A stretch of 64,000 nt of DNA from Halobacterium litoreum (GTDB lineage Archaea > Halobacteriota > Halobacteria > Halobacteriales > Halobacteriaceae). Location: contig NZ_CP089466.1 in the NCBI RefSeq assembly GCF_021233415.1, positions 2,046,001 through 2,110,000 of the forward strand, written 5' to 3'. Position 1 is the first letter of the stretch, and every line of letters starts with the position of its first letter. Shown here in pieces: positions 26,373 to 34,837 of this stretch. The notes under the pieces were generated by a model that saw nothing but the letters and a program-made list of their open reading frames with translations, did not search any database and was not told where the DNA came from. Position numbers and translations under genes: made by a program.

Positions 26373-26492
26373 GCCCGAACGCACCGCACGGTGACACTTC
26401 CCGTTTCGGGTCGGTTGCGGGCCGGCGACGCGTCGGCGGCCGGCCTCACCGCGGCCGGCCGGTTTATGCCCGCGGCGGCCCAACGGACGGGT

Positions 26493-26651
26493 ATGCCCGC
26501 CACGCTCGAAGTCCGCTGCACCGAGGAGGACTGCGAACTCGACATGTTCGAGATGCACTACACGTACGACATGCCCGACGAGGTGGGGGTCGCCGACTTC
26601 TCGTGCCCGTACTGCGAGCAGACCGAGAGCCTGGAGGCCATAGAACTATGA
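26493..26651 (+). CDS. Zinc-finger-like micro-protein, 52 residues
   Basis: A 52-residue acidic protein: MPATLEVRCTEEDCELDMFE at the start and a C-terminal CPYCEQTESLEAIEL. The pairs C9/C14 and C38/C41 could bind zinc. A TTTATGC element 26-30 nt upstream predicts a leaderless transcript. Its stop overlaps the start of the small heat-shock protein gene (ATGA), so the two are translationally coupled and possibly functionally linked. Confidence 0.75.
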   Translation: MPATLEVRCTEEDCELDMFEMHYTYDMPDEVGVADFSCPYCEQTESLEAIEL

Positions 26652-27118
26652 CCGCCCGCGAGTTCGCCGAAGCCGTCGGGAGCGCGGTGTTCCGGCGGAT
26701 GGGCCGGGCGGCGTCCCGGTTCCAGGAGGAGTCCCCGCTCCCCGTGGACGTCTTAGAGAGCGAGGACGAGTGCCTCGTCGTCTTCGACGCGCCGGGCGCG
26801 ACGACGAGCGACGTGCAGGTGAACTACGAGGGCGACGCGGTGGCGGTGCGCGTCGACCGCTTCCGGGAGTTCAGAGAGAACTACGAGATGCTGTTCCCGG
26901 GCCGCGGCCTGTCGCTGGACGGGCGCGCAGAACTCCCCGAGGACGCCGTGGTGGACGCCGAGCACGCGCGCGCCGAACTGAACGACGACGGCACGCTGTA
27001 CGTGTTCCTGCCGAAGCGCGAGTCGACCGGCACGAGCATCGACGTGACCGAGGGCGACGGCGACGACGCGGGCGACGACGCGGACGAGGAAATCGAGACC
27101 GAAGAGCGCGAGGAGTGA
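26648..27118 (+). CDS. Hsp20/alpha-crystallin small heat-shock protein
   Basis: A 156-residue chaperone that would bind unfolding proteins without ATP. The alpha-crystallin domain spans about 35-125, with the diagnostic AELNDDGTLYVFLPK (the A-x-x-x-n-G-v-L motif). An N-terminal helix precedes it, and an unusually acidic tail (EGDGDDAGDDADEEIETEE) replaces the usual IxI motif. The ATG overlaps the stop of the preceding micro-protein. The stop abuts the convergent FAD oxidoreductase stop exactly. Confidence 0.85.
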   Translation: MTAREFAEAVGSAVFRRMGRAASRFQEESPLPVDVLESEDECLVVFDAPGATTSDVQVNYEGDAVAVRVDRFREFRENYEMLFPGRGLSLDGRAELPEDAVVDAEHARAELNDDGTLYVFLPKRESTGTSIDVTEGDGDDAGDDADEEIETEEREE

Positions 27119-28237
27119 CTACTCGACGGCCATCCCTTCGACGATGGCGAACTCCTCGTCGCCGGTGAATCGCGTCGGGTCGAACGCCGGAATCCCCTCG
27201 CCGCCGAGTATCTGTTCTGCAATGGCTTCCCCCGTGGCCGGCGACCGCATGAAGCCGTGGCCCTGCCAGCCGGCGGCGACGTAAATCCCGCCGTCCAGTT
27301 CGCCGAGCAGGGGGTCGCGGTCGGGCGTCGCGGTGCAGACGCCGGCCCACGCGCGCTCCACGTCCGGGTCGTAGCCGGGCAGGCGGTCGGCGAGGCGCGC
27401 CGTCGTGTCGGAGACGAACCAGTCGTCGCCGTCGCGGTCGTAGGCGTCGGGGTCGGCTTCCACTTCCTCGGTGCCGTCGCCGGCGAGCAGACCGGTCGGG
27501 TGCGGGCGGGCGTAGTAGCCCTCGGTGGCGTCGTAGAACGTCGGCACGTCGCCCGGCGAGTCGGCGGTGAGCGCCTGCACGCGGTACGGCTTCAGCGAGA
27601 CGGAGAAACCGGCGTCCGCGAGCACGCGCTCGGTGTGCGCGCCGGCCGCGACGAGCACCGCGTCGTGGGCGTCGCCGTTCACGCGCGGCGGGTCGGTCGA
27701 GACTGACGCCTCGACGCCCGTGCGAATCTCGGCGCCCTCGCCGCGAGCGAGGTCCGCGAGCAGGTCGGCGTACGCCGACGTGTCCACGACGGCGGCGTCC
27801 TCCGCGACGGCGGCCTCGACCACGTCGTCGGTGCGGAGCGCGGGGAAGCGCGCCGCGAGTTCGTCGCCGTCGATTCGCTCGACGCGCCGGCCGTTCCGGG
27901 TCATTCCCTCGACCTGCTTGCGGATGGCGTCGGCCTTCGCGCCCGGCTCGGTGACGAACCAGACGTAGGGCGCGTCCCGGAGTTCGAACTCGCCCCGGCC
28001 GTCGAACGCGCGGAAGCGCTCGATTGCGCGGTCGGCGACGCGGGCGTCCACGTCCTCCGCGAACGCGTCGTAGAGGATGCCCGCGGCCCGCCCCGTCGCG
28101 CCGCCGGCCACGGTGTCGCGCTCGTAGACCGTCACGTCCGCGCCCGCCGCCGCGAGGTCGTAGGCCGCGGTGAGACCGACCGCGCCGGCGCCGACCACGC
28201 CGACCGACCGGGCCGCGCCGTCGAGTGAGTCGTCCAT
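27119..28237 (-). CDS. FAD-dependent oxidoreductase (DAO family)
   Basis: The 372-residue flavoenzyme begins with the dinucleotide fold GVVGAGAVGLTAAYDLAAAGADVTVYERD and has the late FAD-ribose/amide motif GGIYVAAGWQGHGFMRSPATG, typical of D-amino-acid oxidase or sarcosine/glycine oxidase-like proteins. It is a cytosolic FAD enzyme oxidising a secondary or primary amine; the substrate is unknown. The ATG at 28237 matches the start of the family. TATGCGG (about 28259) on the minus strand could be the promoter. Confidence 0.85.
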   Translation of the reverse strand: MDDSLDGAARSVGVVGAGAVGLTAAYDLAAAGADVTVYERDTVAGGATGRAAGILYDAFAEDVDARVADRAIERFRAFDGRGEFELRDAPYVWFVTEPGAKADAIRKQVEGMTRNGRRVERIDGDELAARFPALRTDDVVEAAVAEDAAVVDTSAYADLLADLARGEGAEIRTGVEASVSTDPPRVNGDAHDAVLVAAGAHTERVLADAGFSVSLKPYRVQALTADSPGDVPTFYDATEGYYARPHPTGLLAGDGTEEVEADPDAYDRDGDDWFVSDTTARLADRLPGYDPDVERAWAGVCTATPDRDPLLGELDGGIYVAAGWQGHGFMRSPATGEAIAEQILGGEGIPAFDPTRFTGDEEFAIVEGMAVE

Positions 28238-28357
28238 ACCGGGCGGTGTGCGGGCGGCCGCATAACTCTCGCGGACGCCGAGGTCCACGCAAGCGGACAG
28301 TTTCACTTTCACTCCGCACGGGTGACGTTAAAGCGGATACCGCGTCTCCCAGCGAGT

Positions 28358-28531
28358 ATGGCACTGCAAGGGAGACACCGCCGCACGCAGTCGACGACCG
28401 ACCGGGACGGGCGCCGCATCGAGGTGTCCGAGATGACCGCCGCGGGCGTCGCCGCCTACGCCGACACGCACGGCGACGACGCGTTCTTAGAGCGCCGCGG
28501 CGGCCAGACGTTCCTCGTCACCGAGGAGTAG
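28358..28531 (+). CDS. Micro-protein, 57 residues
   Basis: A 57-residue protein, MALQGRHRRTQSTTDRDGRR at the start, then a short GVAAYADTHGDDAFLERRGG segment and LVTEE end. The ATG at 28358 has GTTAAAG 26-32 nt upstream. It looks like one of the many small haloarchaeal proteins of unknown role. Its TAG stop is directly followed by the convergent gene's stop. Confidence 0.6.
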   Translation: MALQGRHRRTQSTTDRDGRRIEVSEMTAAGVAAYADTHGDDAFLERRGGQTFLVTEE

Positions 28532-29317
28532 TCAGCAGAAGCCGTCGAGGCCTGCCGCGGGGTACGCGACGACGTAGTCCGCACCCGCATCGCGGAGCGC
28601 GCTCACGCGCTCGCTGACCGTCGATGCGTCGCCGACCAGCGCGAAGTCCCGCACCGCCTTCGACAGCACCTCGCGGGCGCGCCCCGACGCCGTCGCGTCC
28701 GTCTCGGCGCCGTCGGGAAGCGCTCGCGCCACGGGCTTTCGCCGGGCGGCGTACGCGCCCACCGCGTCCAGTATCTCGTTCTCGTCGCCGGTCAGCACCG
28801 TGGGCGCGTAGACGGCCACGCCGCCGTCGAACCCGGCGGCGCGCAGCGACCGCACGTCCCGCTCGGTTCCCCGGGAGAGGAGTTCGAACTGCGCCGCGCC
28901 CGTCGCGAGCGCCGCGCGCTCCACGCCCTCGGTGCCGACCCACGCGTCGCCGTCGGCGTCGACGGCGGCGCCGAGTCGGGGCGCGATGGCGCGACTGGCT
29001 TCCTCCTCCGAGAGGTACGCGCCGTGGCCCGCGACCAGCACGCGCCCCACGGAGTCGGGAATCTCGGCGGCGAGCGAGTCGTCGCCGAGGGGGTCGAAGC
29101 CGTCCGCGCGAACGGGCGTCGTCAGCCGCACGTCGCGGTCGCTCGCGAGGTCCGCGAGCGCGTCGAAGTCGGGGAGGTGCTCGCGGCCCTCGTAGTCTAT
29201 CGTGACCGTCCCGAACGCGTCGTCCAACTCATCGATGCGCCGCCAGTCGTGCTCGGCGGGTTTCAGTGCCACCGCGTCGACGCCCGCGGCCGCGGCGTGG
29301 CTGTCGCTTCTCAACAC
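28532..29317 (-). CDS. TIM-barrel-like hypothetical protein
   Basis: A 261-residue protein starting at GTG. It has an alternating beta/alpha pattern (DVRLTTPVRADGFDPLGDD, GRVLVAGHGAYL, AALATGAAQFELLSRG) and a C-terminal stretch, SKAVRDFALVGDASTVSERVSALRDAGADYVVAYPA, resembling the C-terminal helices of luciferase-like/F420-dependent reductases. I cannot assign a reaction. It may be a degenerate or shortened relative of that superfamily. Confidence 0.6.
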   Translation of the reverse strand: MLRSDSHAAAAGVDAVALKPAEHDWRRIDELDDAFGTVTIDYEGREHLPDFDALADLASDRDVRLTTPVRADGFDPLGDDSLAAEIPDSVGRVLVAGHGAYLSEEEASRAIAPRLGAAVDADGDAWVGTEGVERAALATGAAQFELLSRGTERDVRSLRAAGFDGGVAVYAPTVLTGDENEILDAVGAYAARRKPVARALPDGAETDATASGRAREVLSKAVRDFALVGDASTVSERVSALRDAGADYVVAYPAAGLDGFC

Positions 29318-29438
29318 GACGAACCACCCACGGACGCGAGACGAGTAACTCTAGAACAGTGCCGGAACTCGATCCATCGTCTCTGCGACCATACCCCCGT
29401 TACCGCGTCGGACGGGAAAAGGGTGTCGGCACCGCCGA

Positions 29439-31064
29439 TTACGGCCGGAGCGACCGCACGACCTCCCACGCGTCGTGTCCGACCTCGCCGGGGTGCGGCA
29501 GGCCGAGGCGGTAGCGCAGGGCGTCCTGGCGCTTCAGCGGGTCGAACACGCGCGGCTCCTCCAGTCCCCACACCTGACAGCGCGAGTGGCGACCGGGCGA
29601 GGCGTCGAGGACGGCGTTCGCAGCCCGGCGGCCGGCCTCGTTCGCGGCCTCCATCGTCGCGAGGTCGGTGTCGACGCGCACGTAGTCGCCGGCCACCGCG
29701 AGGTTCGGCGCCTCGGTGTCGGCCTCCGGGCGGTTCCGGAGGCTGTCGACGGTGTTGATGACGAGCGGCGAGTCGTTCGCGAGACCCCCCTCGGTCTCCC
29801 GGAGTTCGGGGTCGAGGAAGTGCGCGACGCGGGCCTCGTCCGGGAGCGCGTCCGCGCCGAGGTGGGATTGGACTTGCGCCCAAATCTCCTCGACGACTTC
29901 CTCGCGCGTGCACTCCTTGGCGGGCTTGCCGTACAGGATTCCGGGCGTCTCCCAGTCCGACGCGATGACCGACAGCACGCCCTCGACGTCGCCGTCGGAG
30001 CGCGCCGCCACGTCGTGGTCGGTCCAGAACTGGCGCTGGCTGATGGACGTAATCGCCCACGGCGAGTCGACGTAGACGGCGTGCCCGTTCACGATTGGCA
30101 CGTCCCGGTCGAGGTAGAACTGGACGCCGTTCATCCACGCCGTCCGCACGCGGTCGGCACGCGCGAGCGACGGCGCGGCCCGCCGGAGTTCCGGCGTCAC
30201 GACCCGCGGCAGCACGTCGATGGGGAGCGCGGCGACGTAGTAGTCCGCCGTCACCGTCTCGCCGTCGGCGACCGCGCCCGTGACCCGGCGGCCGTCGCTC
30301 TCGATGGCCGTGACCGGCGCGTCGAGTTCGAAGGTCACGCCCTGCGCTTCGAGGTAGTCGACCCACGGGTCGAACCACACCTCGCTCGTCGGGCCGTCGA
30401 GCACGCGCTCGGCCGGCTTCTCCGGGTCGAGTTGCCCGAACAGCAACTGGAGGTAGATGGTGCCGACGGTGCGTGCGCTCCCCTGCTCGGGGCGGAGCGC
30501 GACGAGCGCCTGCGTCGACTGCGCGAGGTGCTTGCGGTACGCCGGCGACATCTCGTCGGCGTCGATGAACTCCCACCACGACTGGCGTTCGAACTCCGTC
30601 TCGCGGCGCTCGTCGCAGGACGTCAACAGCACCGCGAGCCGCGACAGGAAGTGCGCGACCTCCCGCGGCGGCACCTCGCCGCCCGCGATTTGGGGGCGAA
30701 GCGCGTCCAGCCACTCCTTCGGCGACGACGGGCGCTCCGTGGACGCCGTGAACCCCGCGCCGTCCGCGCCCGCAATCAGGGTCTCGCTGGTGGGCACGAG
30801 GTGGTCGGCGACCCGGCGGTCGCCGTCCGGGATGCGCGCCATCGTGTCCACGACGTTCTCGTAGTACGCCGGGAAGAAACGGAAGCCGTGCTCGCCGAGC
30901 AAGCCGTCCTCGTCGTCGGCCACCGGGATGCTCCGGGCCTTCCCGCCGACGCGGTCGTTGGCCTCGTAGACGGTGACGTCGAAGTCGCGCTCCGCGAGTT
31001 CGTGGGCGGCAGTCAGTCCCGCGATTCCTCCCCCGAGCACCGCGACGGTCGTCGAACTGGACAT
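29439..31064 (-). CDS. FAD-dependent desaturase/dehydroxylase-like protein
   Basis: The 541-residue protein has the N-terminal FAD motif VAVLGGGIAGLTAAHELAERDFDVTVYEA, GEHGFRFFPAYYENVVDTM, and the C-terminal LAVAGDYVRVDTDLATMEAANEAGRRAA, as in hydroxysqualene dehydroxylase and phytoene desaturase-related enzymes. It probably acts on an isoprenoid in the membrane, fitting haloarchaeal carotenoid or squalene metabolism, but other amine-oxidase-fold roles are possible. It ends with a basic tail (LGLPHPGEVGHDAWEVVRSLRP). No neighbouring carotenoid gene is present. Confidence 0.78.
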   Translation of the reverse strand: MSSSTTVAVLGGGIAGLTAAHELAERDFDVTVYEANDRVGGKARSIPVADDEDGLLGEHGFRFFPAYYENVVDTMARIPDGDRRVADHLVPTSETLIAGADGAGFTASTERPSSPKEWLDALRPQIAGGEVPPREVAHFLSRLAVLLTSCDERRETEFERQSWWEFIDADEMSPAYRKHLAQSTQALVALRPEQGSARTVGTIYLQLLFGQLDPEKPAERVLDGPTSEVWFDPWVDYLEAQGVTFELDAPVTAIESDGRRVTGAVADGETVTADYYVAALPIDVLPRVVTPELRRAAPSLARADRVRTAWMNGVQFYLDRDVPIVNGHAVYVDSPWAITSISQRQFWTDHDVAARSDGDVEGVLSVIASDWETPGILYGKPAKECTREEVVEEIWAQVQSHLGADALPDEARVAHFLDPELRETEGGLANDSPLVINTVDSLRNRPEADTEAPNLAVAGDYVRVDTDLATMEAANEAGRRAANAVLDASPGRHSRCQVWGLEEPRVFDPLKRQDALRYRLGLPHPGEVGHDAWEVVRSLRP

Positions 31065-31124
31065 CGTTTCCTGTTAGGGCCTCCCCACCTTCAGCCTACC
31101 CGTCGTCCGGGGTGCTCGCCGGCT

Positions 31125-31757
31125 TCAGGCGTCGGGGTCCATCTCCACGACCTCGGGGTCGCGGTCCGGCGGCGTCCAGTCGACCGCCAGGTCGAGGAAC
31201 TGCAGGAGGATGCGGCCGGTCGCCCCCCAGACGGTGTAGCCGTGGACGTGGAAGAAGTGGACGAGCGCCTCGCCGTACTTCGGGTGGACGCGCTTCTCGA
31301 GTTCGTAGTTCGCGGGGTCGGTCAACCCCGAAATCGGGAGGACGACCACCTCGTCGACCTCGCGCTCGTCGGGGACGTACGACCGGTCTGGGACGCGCCC
31401 GACGAACGGCGTCACCGAGTAACTGGTGACGGTGGCGATGTCGTCGAGTTGGCCGACGAACGAGATTTCGTCCCGCCGGAGGCCGATTTCCTCGTCGACC
31501 TCGCGGACCGCGGTGTCCCGCAAGTCGCCGTCGCTCGGCTCGCGGCCGCCGCCGGGGAAACTCATCTGGCCGGGGTGTTCGCCGAGGTGGTCGGCGCGCT
31601 TCGTGAACACGAGCGCCGGCTCCCGGTCCGAGTCGTCGGCCTCGAAGCGCCCGTCCTCGTCGCTGGCGCCGTCGACGACGGGGACGAGCACCGCGGCGTC
31701 GCGCTCCTGGTCGCGCACGCGGACCGGGCGGTGCGCGGCGACCCGCGAGAGGTCCAT
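31125..31757 (-). CDS. Nudix hydrolase, CoA pyrophosphatase-like
   Basis: The 210-residue protein has the Nudix box core REVDEEIGL (85-93) after PGGGREPSDGDLRD, preceded by LGEHPGQMSFPGG, the combination found in CoA pyrophosphatases (UPF0035/NUDT7-like), which cut CoA into 3',5'-ADP and phosphopantetheine. The first Glu of the Nudix consensus is not at the expected position (Gly/Asp there). The TATVTSYSVTPFVG segment is typical of this subgroup. The ATG at 31757 is clear. Confidence 0.82.
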   Translation of the reverse strand: MDLSRVAAHRPVRVRDQERDAAVLVPVVDGASDEDGRFEADDSDREPALVFTKRADHLGEHPGQMSFPGGGREPSDGDLRDTAVREVDEEIGLRRDEISFVGQLDDIATVTSYSVTPFVGRVPDRSYVPDEREVDEVVVLPISGLTDPANYELEKRVHPKYGEALVHFFHVHGYTVWGATGRILLQFLDLAVDWTPPDRDPEVVEMDPDA

Positions 31758-31787
31758 GCGCGAGGTGACGGCCGCGACGCCCTTAAT

Positions 31788-32231
31788 TCACGCGTCGTCG
31801 GTGAGTTCCGCGCGCACGTCCCCGAGGTCGACGGGCGCCCACGCCTCGGCGTCGTAGGTCGCGTCCACGAGCGAGCGAGCGCGCTCGCTGCCAGGTTCGG
31901 CGTCCGCGGCGTCGGCTTCGAGGCGCGCCCGGACCGCGTCGGCGAGCGCGTCCCGCGAAATCTCGCGGCGCTCCACGTCGAGGATGTGCGGGAGGTCGGT
32001 GGCGTACTCGGGCGGACTCGGGAACGCCGCCGGCCCCGGAGCCAACACCGTTTCGTCCTCCCGGTCCACCTCGACGAGGTAGTAGTCTCGGAGCGCGTTC
32101 TCCACGTCCGCCTCGACGCCGTCGGCCTCCTCGCCGCGCTTGAACGCGAGTTCGTCCACCGCGTCGTCGAGTTCGGCCCGCGTGAGGCCGCCGAACAGGT
32201 CCACGACCCCCGCGAGTTCGTCGCCGTCCAT
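31788..32231 (-). CDS. Hypothetical acidic protein, 147 residues
   Basis: A 147-residue protein, MDGDELAGVVDLFGGLTRAE at the start. Predominantly helical with an Ala/Asp/Glu-rich C-terminus; the middle (LAPGPAAFPSPPEYATDLPHILDVERREI) may bind a helix. It lies 26 nt downstream of the glycosyltransferase and 30 nt upstream of the Nudix gene on the same strand, so the three may be one transcript. It is probably a haloarchaea-specific DUF; no function is proposed. Confidence 0.7.
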   Translation of the reverse strand: MDGDELAGVVDLFGGLTRAELDDAVDELAFKRGEEADGVEADVENALRDYYLVEVDREDETVLAPGPAAFPSPPEYATDLPHILDVERREISRDALADAVRARLEADAADAEPGSERARSLVDATYDAEAWAPVDLGDVRAELTDDA

Positions 32232-32257
32232 GCCTCCGCGTGTCCGTCCCGGTGGCT

Positions 32258-33352
32258 TCAATCTGCCGCGTCGTCGGCGTCCGCGGCGGCGGCCGCGGCC
32301 ACCTCGTCGGGGTCGAGTGGCGCGTCGGCCCACGCCGGGAGCCGAGTGTCCGGGCCGGGTTCGGCGATGGCGTCGGCGTACGTCGCGGTCTGGTCTCGCT
32401 CGCCCTCGCTGTCGTAGTCGAGGCCGTTGAACGCCGCGTCCGCGCCGTACGCGCGAACGAACCGCGCCGCGTGCTCGCGGTAGCGCTCGGGGAGCGCGTC
32501 GTAGTCCGGTTCCACGCCCGCGTCCTCGATTGCGCGGAACAGCGCCGACCCGACCCCCTCGCTCATCTCCGAGAGCCCGGTCGGCCCGGAGACGGCGCGG
32601 TGGTCGTGCTCGTAGCGTCCGAGGTCGACTTGGGCCGCGCCGTCCGCGCCCGCCAGTCGGAACGCCTCGCCGAGCGTGCCGACCTCCAGCCCCCAGCGGC
32701 GCTGGACGCGCATCCCTCGGGCGAGGTCGCTGGTCATCGCGCACTCGCCGGCGAGCGCGTACCGGAACGCCCCGAGGAAGTCGAGCACGTCGTGGTCGGC
32801 GCCGTCGCCGAGCGCCGCCACCAGCGGCTCGTAGAACAGCCGAAAGAGCCGGCCGTACAGCCGGTCGTTCTCCACGCGAGCGTAGTACCCCTTCGAGAAG
32901 TCGAACCCGTCGGCGAGCGGGAAGAGGAGTTTCCGCACGTCGCGGGCCTCGTAGGTCGTGGTGTCGGCGTCGTGGACGACCACGTAGTCGCGGCGCGCGG
33001 CGACGCCGAGCGCCAGCCACACGTCCCTGCCCTTCCCGCGCTCGCCGTCCAGGCCGGCGTCCGCGAGCAGGGACTCGACGCGCGGGCCGTCACACCACAG
33101 CAGCGTGAGGTTCACGTCGAACTCGGCGAGCCACTCACGGAAGTCGGGGACGCGCTCGGCTGGCGCGCGAAGGGGCACGACCACTTCCGCGGGGTCGACG
33201 CGCTCCAGTTCGGAGAACACGCGCTCCGGCGCGAGGCCGGCGTACTCGCGGTCGGTCATCGGCACCACCACGGCCGCGCGGCCCGCCGGCGCGTCCGGGT
33301 CGGCGTCGCCGTAGTCGTGGAGCGTCGCCACGCGCTCCTGCGTGTAGTCCAT
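32258..33352 (-). CDS. Glycosyltransferase, GpgS/MPGS-like
   Basis: A 364-residue GT-A protein. VVVPMTDREYAGLA forms the first strand, DYVVVHDADTTTY (DAD) the metal/nucleotide-sugar site, and FSKGYYARV and EVGTLGEAF resemble glucosyl-3-phosphoglycerate or mannosyl-3-phosphoglycerate synthases, which make compatible solutes or precursors of lipid-linked sugars. No matching phosphatase is nearby, so the product is uncertain. The acidic, Ala-rich C-terminal tail is typical of halophiles. The ATG at 33352 is clear. Confidence 0.75.
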   Translation of the reverse strand: MDYTQERVATLHDYGDADPDAPAGRAAVVVPMTDREYAGLAPERVFSELERVDPAEVVVPLRAPAERVPDFREWLAEFDVNLTLLWCDGPRVESLLADAGLDGERGKGRDVWLALGVAARRDYVVVHDADTTTYEARDVRKLLFPLADGFDFSKGYYARVENDRLYGRLFRLFYEPLVAALGDGADHDVLDFLGAFRYALAGECAMTSDLARGMRVQRRWGLEVGTLGEAFRLAGADGAAQVDLGRYEHDHRAVSGPTGLSEMSEGVGSALFRAIEDAGVEPDYDALPERYREHAARFVRAYGADAAFNGLDYDSEGERDQTATYADAIAEPGPDTRLPAWADAPLDPDEVAAAAAADADDAAD

Positions 33353-33378
33353 ACCCGGAGTGGGGACGCGTCCCGGAA

Positions 33379-34581
33379 CTAGCTTGCGCCCTGCGGGAGG
33401 CGACCGGCGCGCTGGAGGGCGACCAGCGCCGCCAGGAGGACGGCGAGCAGCACCGCGCCGGTCCGGAAGATGACGTCGTAGCCGACGTCCATCCCGAGGA
33501 GCGTGCCGACGGCCACGCTCCCGAACGCCTGTACGATCATCATCGAGGCGCTGTACGCGGCGTACGCGCTCGCGCGGTCGGCGTCCGGGAGGCTGTCCAG
33601 CAGGAACGTGTCGATGGCGGGGAAGAGGCTGTGGATGCTGTACCCCAACACGACGGAGACGAGCGTGACCGCGAGGACGCCGCTGACGACGGTGAGCGCG
33701 AGCAGCGTGGTGACGAACGCGCCGAGCACGGTGAGCATCAGGGGGACGTGCCGGAACCGGTCGGCGAGCCGGCCGGTGTACCAGAACGCGGGCACGCCGG
33801 ACGCGAACACCACCGTCAGCAGCGTCTGGGCGGTCGACTGCGGAATCTGTTTGCTGTCGGTGAGGTACGTGATGTAGAAGTTGAAGAAGCCGTTCCACAC
33901 GAGGCCGGTGGCGCCGACGATGACGACGCCGAGCAGGACGACGCGGTACTGGCGGCGAATCGCGCGCATGAGGTCGCGGTCCTCGGCGCCCGCCTCCGGC
34001 AGGTCCGCGCGCTTCGCGGTGACGTAGAGGACGCCGGTGACGACGAGCGCCGCCGCCGACAGCAGGTAGAACGGCGCCTGCCACGAGTAGTATTCGAGGA
34101 GGACGCGCCCGACGAACACGGGCGCGAGCGCCGCCGCCAACTGCGAGGCGGTGCCGTGGACGCCGACGACGCGACCGACGCGGTCCGGGAACAGTTCGCT
34201 GATGAGGGGGTTCGCGGCGACGAAGTAGACGCCCGACGCGAGGCCGACGAGGAGCGCCCCGAGCATCACGAACTCGATGGACGGCGCGAACGTCATCCCC
34301 GCCGACGACACCGCCAGCAGGACGCCCGTGCCGAGGACGACGTGGTGGCGGGGAACGCGCGTGAGGAGGTAGCCGGTCGGTAACCGCGGGAGCGCGCTGC
34401 CGAGCCACGCGAGCGTCGCCACCAGTCCGACCGCGGCGTCGCTCGTCACGAACTCCGCCTGGAGCGGGCCGACGAGCGGCGCGAACACGACGCGCCCGAA
34501 GTTCACGAGGAACACGAGCGCGCACAGCGACCCGAACAGGCGGACGCGGCGAGCGTCGCGCTCGGCGGTGGAACTGGACAC
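33379..34581 (-). CDS. MFS transporter
   Basis: A 400-residue, 12-helix major facilitator. The loop after helix 2 reads LPTGYLLTRVPRHHVV, a poor fit to the standard A-motif, while WYTGRLADRFRHVP in the second half fits it better. NPLISELFPDRVGRVVGVHG is typical of nitrate/oligosaccharide-type members. The start is a GTG at 34581. The substrate is unknown. The minus-strand CCTATACC (about 34622-34629) could be its TATA box. Confidence 0.85.
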   Translation of the reverse strand: MSSSTAERDARRVRLFGSLCALVFLVNFGRVVFAPLVGPLQAEFVTSDAAVGLVATLAWLGSALPRLPTGYLLTRVPRHHVVLGTGVLLAVSSAGMTFAPSIEFVMLGALLVGLASGVYFVAANPLISELFPDRVGRVVGVHGTASQLAAALAPVFVGRVLLEYYSWQAPFYLLSAAALVVTGVLYVTAKRADLPEAGAEDRDLMRAIRRQYRVVLLGVVIVGATGLVWNGFFNFYITYLTDSKQIPQSTAQTLLTVVFASGVPAFWYTGRLADRFRHVPLMLTVLGAFVTTLLALTVVSGVLAVTLVSVVLGYSIHSLFPAIDTFLLDSLPDADRASAYAAYSASMMIVQAFGSVAVGTLLGMDVGYDVIFRTGAVLLAVLLAALVALQRAGRLPQGAS

Positions 34582-34669
34582 AACGCCCTTTCTCGGGCCG
34601 CCGAGTCAATTCTTCCGGTTCCGGTATAGGCGGCGCTTACTGAAGTGGTAGGCGGTGGGTGTCGAAGTC

Positions 34670-34837
34670 ATGAGCTCCGTCACGAAGGCGCTCCGGTCCG
34701 GCACGGTACGGAAGGACACGTACGAACGACTCGTCTGCGCGGACTGCGACACCCGACTCGCCACCCGGAGTCGAACCGGCGCCGGGTGGCGGCGCACGTG
34801 TCCGGACTGCGGGCGCGAGTGGAAGCAGGTTCGCTGA
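34670..34837 (+). CDS. HVO_0758-type zinc-finger micro-protein
   Basis: A 55-residue protein with MSSVTKALRSGTVRKDTYER at the start, then CADCDTR and CPDCGREWKQVR. Two CxxC pairs make a zinc finger, and the overall pattern (KxLRxG, KDTYERLxC, CPDCGREWK) matches the haloarchaeal zinc-finger micro-protein family named after HVO_0758. An in-frame upstream Met gives a 60-residue version, but family similarity begins at MSSV. The stop abuts the convergent aldo/keto reductase stop. Confidence 0.8.
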   Translation: MSSVTKALRSGTVRKDTYERLVCADCDTRLATRSRTGAGWRRTCPDCGREWKQVR

